From Spirochaetales bacterium (lineage in GTDB: Bacteria; Spirochaetota; Spirochaetia; Sphaerochaetales; Sphaerochaetaceae): 64,000 bases of DNA. The notes beneath the pieces were generated by a model that saw nothing but the letters and a program-made list of their open reading frames with translations, did not search any database and had not been told where the DNA came from. Position numbers and translations under genes: made by a program. Shown here one piece after another: positions 57,153 through 64,000 of this stretch (position 1 is its first letter; the number at the start of each line of letters is the position of its first letter). Where the stretch lies: positions 1-64,000 of the forward strand of contig DUOJ01000135.1 in the NCBI GenBank assembly GCA_012838895.1, written 5' to 3'.

Positions 57153-57659
57153 ATGGGACTTAATATTGTCTTATTTGAACCAGAGATTCCACAAAATACG
57201 GGCAACATTGCCCGCACTTGTGGTGCCATTGGGGCAACTCTCCATCTAGTCCACCCCCTCGGCTTTGAGCTGAGTGACCGCTACCTAAAAAGATGTGGTC
57301 TCGACTACTGGCACCTTCTCGAAATTAAAGAGTGGCCCTCGGTTGAGAATTTTTTGAGTTTCCACCCCACATCTCCCCTCTGGTTTTTTACCACTAAGGC
57401 CCCCCAGCTCTACAGTGAGGTTAGCTACGGAGAGGAGGCCTACCTAGTTTTTGGGAAAGAGACAAGGGGAATTGCCGAGTCAATTTTAATCAACAATTGG
57501 CAGCAGTGTGTTAGAATACCAATTAGGGGAGAAGCCCGTTCCCTTAACCTCTCCAATAGTGTCGCTATTGGAGCTTTTGAGTGGGAACGACAACACCATT
57601 TTGCAGGGCTTAAAGAGAAGGGAGAGCTCTCCCAAGGAGGATTGAAATGGGTAAAATAG
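57153..57659 (+). CDS. trmL: tRNA (cytidine(34)-2'-O)-methyltransferase
   Basis: NIVLFEPEIPQNTGNIARTCGA, LVFGKETRGI, RSLNLSNSVAI. Confidence 0.93.
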   Translation: MGLNIVLFEPEIPQNTGNIARTCGAIGATLHLVHPLGFELSDRYLKRCGLDYWHLLEIKEWPSVENFLSFHPTSPLWFFTTKAPQLYSEVSYGEEAYLVFGKETRGIAESILINNWQQCVRIPIRGEARSLNLSNSVAIGAFEWERQHHFAGLKEKGELSQGGLKWVK

Positions 57660-58450
57660 GCGTTATAGGGTGTGGAACAATGGGTTCAGCCATTGTCAAA
57701 GCGATTGCTCCCCACACTAAAGAGACAATTCTCCTCTACGACATTAATGAGGTAGCAGCCACCGCCTTAGCTGAAGCTACAGGAGGGAGGGTCCTCCCCC
57801 TTAAATGCCTCTTAGATGAGGCCGCTACAATTATTTTAGCTGTAAAACCTCAAATTCTCCCCCACCTCTATGTGGAGCTCTATCAAGCGACCGGTAAGCG
57901 GTGGATTTCGCTCGCTGCCGGAATCTCTTTGGAGACGCTAGTGGCCAATTTAGGGAGCTCAGAGGTTATTAGAATAATGCCCAATATTGGGGCTGAGGTG
58001 GCCCGCTCTGTTACTGCCATAACTCCCAATGAGGAAGCCTCCGAAGAGTTTATAAAAGAGACGGTAGCCCTAGTAAAACTCTTTGGTTCAGCCCACCTTT
58101 TAAGTGAAGAACACTTGGCAGCTTTCATCGGGGTCTCAGCTTCGGCCATCTCTACCTGTTTTGAGTTCCTCCATGGCATTGCCCTTGGCGGTGTTCAACA
58201 AGGGCTCCCCTACAGAGAGGCCCTCGCCTTGATAAGTGAGACGATGGAGAGTGCCACTAGCCTCATTCAAAGGGGGGAAAAACACCCCAAAGAGTTGCAG
58301 ACGGGGGTTTGCTCGCCCATGGGGACCACCATCGAGGCGTTAAATGTAGTTTTAGACAACTCGCTAGCCGGCATATTGATGGCATCGGTCGAAGCGGCAA
58401 CTGAGCGAGCTTTAGAGTTAGAATTTTTAGCAAAAAATGAGAATAACTAG
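57647..58450 (+). CDS. proC: Pyrroline-5-carboxylate reductase
   Basis: KIGVIGCGTMGSAIVKAI, ILAVKPQ, VIRIMPNIGAEV, SPMGTTIEAL. Confidence 0.92.
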   Translation: MGKIGVIGCGTMGSAIVKAIAPHTKETILLYDINEVAATALAEATGGRVLPLKCLLDEAATIILAVKPQILPHLYVELYQATGKRWISLAAGISLETLVANLGSSEVIRIMPNIGAEVARSVTAITPNEEASEEFIKETVALVKLFGSAHLLSEEHLAAFIGVSASAISTCFEFLHGIALGGVQQGLPYREALALISETMESATSLIQRGEKHPKELQTGVCSPMGTTIEALNVVLDNSLAGILMASVEAATERALELEFLAKNENN

Positions 58451-58459
58451 AGGGATGGT

Positions 58460-59725
58460 ATGATTGATCTAAGAGAGATAAAAGAGCGGCGCGACGAGAT
58501 TGCCGCCAACATCAAGAACCGCGGAATGAAGGTTGACATCGACCAAATTATTGAGCTCCAAGAGGAGCGCGCCCAGCTCTTAAAGAGAGTTGATGAGCTC
58601 CGCTCAAAGCGCAACGAGAATGCAGCGAAGATGAAGGGGAAACTCGATTCTGACGTGCGCGCTCAACTAATTGAAGAGGGAAAGGCTCTTAAAGATGAAA
58701 TTAGCCAAGATGAGACCCTCTTAAAAGAGGTTGAAGAGCGCTACCTCTCCTTAGCCAAAACAATCCCCAACTACGCCCACAAAGGTATTCCTACTGGTGT
58801 TGGTGAGGATGATAACCGTGAAATTAAGAGATTTGGAAAGCCTACCACCTTTACCTTCACCCCCAAAGACCACATTGAGCTGGGAGAGGCGCTCGACCTA
58901 GTCGATTTTGATACAGGGACCAAGGTGACAGGACCCAAGTTCTACTTCCTCAAGAATGAGGCGGTCTATATGTCTCTAGCCTTAGAGCGCTACGCCCTCG
59001 ACACCTTAAGGAAGCACGGCTTCACTCCAGTGTTAACCCCCGACTTAGCCAAAGAGGAGATTTTGGAGGGGATTGGTTTTAATCCAAGGGGTGAGGAGAG
59101 CAATATCTACTCAATTGCAGACACCGACTTGTGTCTAGTGGGGACAGCTGAGATTACCTTGGGGGGCTACCACGCCAATACAATCTTAGAGAAAGAGGCC
59201 CTTCCCATTAAGTTTGGGGGAATCTCCCACTGTTTCCGCCGTGAAGCCGGGAGTGCCGGTCAATTCTCTAGGGGCCTCTACCGGGTCCATCAATTCTCCA
59301 AAGTGGAGATGTTTGTCTACACCCTCCCCGAGGAGTCTGAAAAGGTGCATGAGCAACTCCTAGCGATTGAGGAGGAGATCTACCAAGGGCTCAACCTCCC
59401 CTATCGCGTTGTTGATACCTGTTCAGGGGATTTAGGAGCACCCGCCTTCCGCAAATACGATATTGAGGCGTGGATGCCTGGCCGTGGCGATTATGGGGAA
59501 GTTACCAGTACCAGTAACTGTACCGATTACCAAGCCCGGCGACTAAATATTAGATACCGCGAAGAGGATGGGTCGATTCGTCACCCCCACCTCCTTAACG
59601 GGACTACCATTGCTGTTTCAAGGACCATTTTGGCCATTATGGAGAACTACCAAAGAGAGGACGGGTCGATTGCAATGCCCTCAATATTGGTCCCCTATTT
59701 GGGGTTCTCGGAAATAAGGGGTTAA
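58460..59725 (+). CDS. serS: Seryl-tRNA synthetase
   Basis: MIDLREIKERRDEIAANIKNRG, CFRREAGSAGQFSRGLYRVHQFSKVEMF, EVTSTSNCTDYQARRLNIRYR. Confidence 0.95.
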   Translation: MIDLREIKERRDEIAANIKNRGMKVDIDQIIELQEERAQLLKRVDELRSKRNENAAKMKGKLDSDVRAQLIEEGKALKDEISQDETLLKEVEERYLSLAKTIPNYAHKGIPTGVGEDDNREIKRFGKPTTFTFTPKDHIELGEALDLVDFDTGTKVTGPKFYFLKNEAVYMSLALERYALDTLRKHGFTPVLTPDLAKEEILEGIGFNPRGEESNIYSIADTDLCLVGTAEITLGGYHANTILEKEALPIKFGGISHCFRREAGSAGQFSRGLYRVHQFSKVEMFVYTLPEESEKVHEQLLAIEEEIYQGLNLPYRVVDTCSGDLGAPAFRKYDIEAWMPGRGDYGEVTSTSNCTDYQARRLNIRYREEDGSIRHPHLLNGTTIAVSRTILAIMENYQREDGSIAMPSILVPYLGFSEIRG

Positions 59726-59727
59726 TA

Positions 59728-61185
59728 ATGAAAAAATTGGATGAGTCGGCTTTAGGGACAGACTTTTACGAATTGACAATGATGCAGGGTTATTTTCTCT
59801 CCAACAATAATCCGCAAGTTGTTTTCGATATGTTCTACCGCTCAAATCCATTCAATGGGGGGTACGTCGTCTTTGCCGGACTCAACGACCTCCTAAAACG
59901 GATTGAATCGTTCGCTTTTAGCGCTGGAGATATCGACTATTTAGCCTCCCTCAACACCTTTGATAAGCGGTTCCTCAAATACCTTGAGGAGTTCCGCTTT
60001 CAAGGGCGCATTGATGCAATTGATGAGGGGACAATTGTCTTCCCCGGGGAGCCTTTAATTAGGGTCGAAGCCTCCCTAATGGAGGGACAATTAATTGAGG
60101 GGATGCTCCTCAATACAATCAACTTCCAATCTCTGATTGCCACTAAAGCCTCCCGCGTCTACAACGCTAGTAACAATGGTGAATTGATGGAGTTTGGTTT
60201 TAGACGGGCACAAGGCCCCGATGGGGCCCTCAGCGCTTCAAGGGCCGCCTTCATAGGGGGCGTTGCCGCCACTAGCAACACTTTGGCGGCTAAAGTCTTC
60301 GATATCCCGGCGGCGGGGACGATGGCCCACTCGTGGGTAATGAGCTTTGAGAGTGAACTCGACTCCTTTAGAGCTTTCGCTGAGATCTACCCTAACAACG
60401 CCATCCTATTAATCGACACCTACGACACTTTGGGGTCAGGCATTGAGAATGCCATTATTGTGGGGCAAGAGTTAAAGGCTAAAGGGTACAACTTTGGGGT
60501 GCGCCTCGATAGTGGAGACCTCTCTTACCTCTCACGCGAAATTAGGAAGAAGCTCGACCAAGCTGGCCTTGAGGCGGCCCGCATCTACGCCTCCAACGAC
60601 CTCAATGAACATATCATCGAGACCTTGATTCACGACAATGTTCCCATCGATTCGTGGGGTATTGGGACCCATTTAGTAACTGGTGGCTCCCAAAGCTCCC
60701 TTAATGGGGTCTATAAACTCTCTGCCCGCCAGATGGAGAATGGCTCTTGGCTAGAGACGATGAAAATCACCAACAGCTTTGAGAAGGCGACCAACCCAGG
60801 GCGTAAACAGGTGTGGCGCTTCTTTGATGAAAACGACTCACCCATTGCCGACCTAATCACACTAGAGGATGAGAAAATTGAACTCGACCAAGATTATCTC
60901 TTCTACCACCCCTTCAGTGAAGTTGACTTTTTTACTATGCGCCAAGGGCGGTTTAAGAGTGTAAAACCAATGCTGCAACTCTGTATGGAGGGGGGCAAAA
61001 GGACAAAACTCAATCCTCCGGTCAAAGAACTCCAGAAGTACACCCTAGAGGGGTTAGATGCATTCCACCCAAGCTACAAGCGACTAATGAACCCCCATAT
61101 CTACAAGGTCTCCCTCTCTAGTGAACTAAAGAGGCTAAAAACAAGATTAGCTGTCGAGGGGCTCCAAAAACTCAATAACCGCTAA
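59728..61185 (+). CDS. pncB: Nicotinate phosphoribosyltransferase
   Basis: LGTDFYELTMMQGYFL, FGFRRAQGPDGALSASRAAFIGG, GTMAHSWVMSFESE, GVRLDSGDLSYLS. Confidence 0.93.
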   Translation: MKKLDESALGTDFYELTMMQGYFLSNNNPQVVFDMFYRSNPFNGGYVVFAGLNDLLKRIESFAFSAGDIDYLASLNTFDKRFLKYLEEFRFQGRIDAIDEGTIVFPGEPLIRVEASLMEGQLIEGMLLNTINFQSLIATKASRVYNASNNGELMEFGFRRAQGPDGALSASRAAFIGGVAATSNTLAAKVFDIPAAGTMAHSWVMSFESELDSFRAFAEIYPNNAILLIDTYDTLGSGIENAIIVGQELKAKGYNFGVRLDSGDLSYLSREIRKKLDQAGLEAARIYASNDLNEHIIETLIHDNVPIDSWGIGTHLVTGGSQSSLNGVYKLSARQMENGSWLETMKITNSFEKATNPGRKQVWRFFDENDSPIADLITLEDEKIELDQDYLFYHPFSEVDFFTMRQGRFKSVKPMLQLCMEGGKRTKLNPPVKELQKYTLEGLDAFHPSYKRLMNPHIYKVSLSSELKRLKTRLAVEGLQKLNNR

Positions 61186-61897
61186 TGTAATCAAAGAGTC
61201 CTTCAGCAATAGCGCTAGCCATCTTAGCTTGCCACCCCCCTTCTAACATCAGCTTCTCCTCTAGGGGGTTGCTGATAAATCCTATCTCTACTAAGACTGA
61301 GGGGTTTTTAGACCCATTGAGGACCCAAACATCTTGCTCTTTAACCCCTCGGTTAGACATCTCAGGATAGTAGCGGGCAATTGAGTGGTTTACGGCAGTT
61401 GCCAACAGAAGATTTTGACGGTTGAGGGCGGTGTTGAGTTGCGAGGCAGTGGCTGTAGCATAGCGCCCTATTTGCCAGTCGCTACTAGTCGCCTCTAAGA
61501 AATGGACCCAGTGGCCACTCTTCTTGATTAACACCTCAAACCCTTGTGCTTGGGGCGAAGTAGATGAGTTGGCGTGAATTGAGACAAAGAGGAGAGAGTG
61601 TCCCACCCCTGGGTTCTCTCCAGAAGCAATAGATACCCGCTCTTCAAGGGAGAGGAAGGTGTCACTCTCACGTGTCAGCATCACCTCAAGGCCCCCCTCT
61701 GTCAGCTCTTTTGCTAAAAGTTTAGTCACCGCTAGGGTAATCTCTTTCTCTTTTGATAAAGAACCAACTGCTCCCGGGTCCTCTCCACCATGGCCCGCAT
61801 CAAGAATTACCCTCTTCACGGGAGAAGTGAAGGGGGTAGCAGCAATTAAAGGGGTGGCAATTAGTAAGATGAGAAGGGGGATAAAGAGGCGCTTCAT
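61172..61897 (-). CDS. N-acetylmuramoyl-L-alanine amidase (Amidase_3)
   Basis: Signal peptide MKRLFIPLLILLIATPLIAA; VILDAGHGGEDPGAVG, VSIHANSS, PSVLVEIGFISNPLEE. Confidence 0.92.
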   Translation of the reverse strand: MKRLFIPLLILLIATPLIAATPFTSPVKRVILDAGHGGEDPGAVGSLSKEKEITLAVTKLLAKELTEGGLEVMLTRESDTFLSLEERVSIASGENPGVGHSLLFVSIHANSSTSPQAQGFEVLIKKSGHWVHFLEATSSDWQIGRYATATASQLNTALNRQNLLLATAVNHSIARYYPEMSNRGVKEQDVWVLNGSKNPSVLVEIGFISNPLEEKLMLEGGWQAKMASAIAEGLFDYISGY

Positions 61898-62793
61898 GTC
61901 ACTTGCCACTGCTCGATAAGTTGGTGAAAGTCGGTTTTATAGAGAGGCAGACGCCTTTTCATCTCCTCTTGTAGGTGGTTGTCTTGGTAGCGACGGACCC
62001 GTCGAATATAGTTTTTACCCCCTATTTGGCGCACCCCGAGGGAGCGGGTGTGGACCCGATTCATCCCCACCGCGTCACTGCGGTCTTCAATCACAAATTG
62101 GCGCTCAAAGAAGGTCGACCTGAGGAGGGGGGTATTGTAAATTGGGTAGCCGTAGAGCCACGAGCGCGCTCCAAAATCTAAGGTTTGCCAGTAGTCACTC
62201 TCGATCTCATCATCAAAGCCCCTAAGGCGTTGAAAAAGGGCCCGCTCATAGAGCCCAACTCCCAAAAATGGGTAAAGCGTCGCTGATAACTCCTCTTTAG
62301 GAAAGAATGAAATAGGGTCGATATAATTGCCCCTAACTAGCGGAATTTGAATTGAGGGGATCTTCTCCCCAATGCGGTTGGTTAAAACGGGGGTGACAAC
62401 GGAGGGTTTATCACTACGGTTTAGGATTTCAATGGCCCCCTCAAAGTCGTCGACTTGGTGGCGTAGGTCACTGCGGGTGAGGTAGAAGAAGGTTGAGTAA
62501 CACTCGTTAGCCAACACATTGCCCATCACACCCAAAGAGGTGGGCAACTTAAAGACTATAAAGGTGACTGAGGGGAAGCGCTTAATGAGGTCTTGAATGC
62601 GCCCCTGGTCCTCAAACATCAAGACGTGCAAGGGGTATGGGTAGCGCTCAATAAGGTGCTCGATTGAGCGGGCTAACGCCTCCCCCTTCTCCAAACAGAC
62701 AACTCCAATTGAGAGGGGTTGCTCGCGGTGGAGCAAACTAATCCGTTTACCAATATCTTGTTTTCTGTGAAAAATTTGATAGCTACTGTCCAT
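61894..62793 (-). CDS. Glycosyltransferase-like (GT-A fold) protein
   Basis: LSIGVVCLEKGEALARSIEHLIERYPYPLHVLMFEDQGRIQDLI... FLGVGLYERALFQRLRGFDDEIES. Confidence 0.55.
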   Translation of the reverse strand: MDSSYQIFHRKQDIGKRISLLHREQPLSIGVVCLEKGEALARSIEHLIERYPYPLHVLMFEDQGRIQDLIKRFPSVTFIVFKLPTSLGVMGNVLANECYSTFFYLTRSDLRHQVDDFEGAIEILNRSDKPSVVTPVLTNRIGEKIPSIQIPLVRGNYIDPISFFPKEELSATLYPFLGVGLYERALFQRLRGFDDEIESDYWQTLDFGARSWLYGYPIYNTPLLRSTFFERQFVIEDRSDAVGMNRVHTRSLGVRQIGGKNYIRRVRRYQDNHLQEEMKRRLPLYKTDFHQLIEQWQVT

Positions 62794-63892
62794 TATCTAA
62801 GAATACTATATCTTCGGGCCTAAAAAGTACAACACTTTTCCCCTTTCTAGCGTTAGAGGGGATATCGCGTCCTTGGTGGCCTGCCATTTTTAAGATTTCG
62901 GTAGAGTTGTAGTAGGGGACCGCCTTAGCAATCTTATTAACCATCACCACATCACCCCCATGGAAAACCCCTTCAACGGCAACAACCCCACTAGGAAGGA
63001 GGCTCTTATGGGCCCTAAGGGCAGCTACAGCCCCATCATCAATCCAAATTGTCCCCTCTGGGGCGGTGTTAATAATCCAGCGCTGACGCTGCTTCATCCC
63101 CTCTTGAGGGTGAAAATAGGTTCCCAAAGTCTCTCCATCGAAAATTCTCTGTAACACCCTCTCCTCATAACCGCTGGCGATTACGGTGGCACAACCGGCA
63201 AAGGTGGCTATTTTAGCAGCCAACAGTTTGGTGCGCATCCCACCAGTTGAGAAGGCACCACTGGTTCCTCCCCCGTAGCTTAAAATTGTCTCATCAATTG
63301 AAACTACATCACTTAGCAACTTAGCGTCACTGTGGAGATGGGGATCTTTATCGTAGAGGCCAGCAATATCGGTGAGAATCACTAATAGATCGGCATCAAT
63401 CTTACTCGCCACAAAGGCGCTGAGACGGTCGTTATCGCCAAAGGCGGTCCCAATCTCAGCAATACTGACAACGTCGTTCTCGTTAATTATGGGGATAACT
63501 CCCAGTTCCAATAGGGTATCAATTGAATTTTTAAGGTTGACGAAAGTTTTACGCTGATTCATATCGCTCCGAGTGAGGAGGATTTGAGAGCAAATTAGGG
63601 AGTGTTTTTCAAAAGCTTCCCGGTAATGACTCATCAATAAGGGCTGTCCAATTGAGGCACACGCCTGACGCAAGGCAACTTGGCGCACGGCGGTGGTGCG
63701 CTTGAGCTCTTTAGCCCCCAACCCAATGGCCCCTGAAGAGACGAGGAGAACTTGGACACCCCGCTCGCGTAGCCCCGCAATATCGTCTACTACCTGATCA
63801 ATTCGAGCATTATCGATGCCATTTTTTGAAGAGATCAGATTTGTCCCCACCTTAACCACTGCCCGATGTACTTTAGAAATATCGCGTCCCAT
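62783..63892 (-). CDS. proB: Glutamate 5-kinase
   Basis: AVVKVGTNLIS, LLVSSGAIGLG, INENDVVS, FGDNDRLSA, STGGMRTKLLAAKIA; C-terminal PUA-like domain. Confidence 0.94.
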   Translation of the reverse strand: MGRDISKVHRAVVKVGTNLISSKNGIDNARIDQVVDDIAGLRERGVQVLLVSSGAIGLGAKELKRTTAVRQVALRQACASIGQPLLMSHYREAFEKHSLICSQILLTRSDMNQRKTFVNLKNSIDTLLELGVIPIINENDVVSIAEIGTAFGDNDRLSAFVASKIDADLLVILTDIAGLYDKDPHLHSDAKLLSDVVSIDETILSYGGGTSGAFSTGGMRTKLLAAKIATFAGCATVIASGYEERVLQRIFDGETLGTYFHPQEGMKQRQRWIINTAPEGTIWIDDGAVAALRAHKSLLPSGVVAVEGVFHGGDVVMVNKIAKAVPYYNSTEILKMAGHQGRDIPSNARKGKSVVLFRPEDIVFLDNGQ

Positions 63893-63895
63893 TTT

Positions 63896-63999
63896 ATTCA
63901 CCACCGTACAATTCTGATTTATCGTTTTCTAACTCTATATGCTTGAAGGGTCGCCCCGCAGCGTAGGTGGCTACAGTGTGCCCCTCACCACCTAAGAGC
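63896..63999 (-). CDS. Partial CDS (C-terminus only), product unknown
   Basis: Minus-strand ...LLGGEGHTVATYAAGRPFKHIELENDKSELYGGE*; stop just upstream of proB. Confidence 0.5.
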
Positions 64000-64000
64000 C

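Noticed and set aside
1-64000. CRISPR array, prophage, transposon or defence island
   Set aside because: No regularly spaced repeats, integrase/transposase, or defence-gene cluster seen; the D12 MTase is isolated among housekeeping genes.

Overview
The window is dense bacterial chromosome: about 52 supported CDSs, almost no intergenic space, and no rRNA, tRNA, CRISPR array, transposon or prophage that I could recognise. Gene content (UPF0164-like outer-membrane protein, Hc1-like histone, PPi-type phosphofructokinase, DUF1846, murC-yicC-cmk-rpoZ-miaA order) suggests a spirochaete-like genome; this is an inference with moderate confidence. Main blocks: a minus-strand Met/Ser/Asp-family amino-acid cluster (metY-metA / serA-serC-lrp-ask-DHOD-like); recO-recJ-rpsU; lon and a U32 peptidase; valS; an ECF sigma/anti-sigma pair with cysS; murB; ackA; a DAHP synthase; two acyl-CoA ligase-like enzymes; asnS; pfp; folC and NFACT/RqcH; zinc ribbon-murC-yicC-cmk-rpoZ-miaA; an orphan D12 DNA methyltransferase and OMP; and murE-ddl-dinB-trmL-proC-serS-pncB-amidase-GT-proB. 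I did not find a clearly new multi-gene system. The best leads are: (1) miaA lies in frame directly after the rpoZ TAG stop, with no ATG/GTG/TTG before its P-loop; (2) the orphan D12 MTase has DPPA instead of DPPY; (3) a hairpin can sequester the RBS of a DUF364-type gene; (4) a 23-aa leader ORF plus terminator-like hairpin precede metY; (5) a Fur-like triple-hexamer box sits inside the promoter of an ArsC-like/MBL/acyl-CoA ligase operon; (6) a candidate membrane-anchored pseudokinase follows the RqcH homologue; (7) 7 of 8 convergent gene pairs overlap in their coding sequences.
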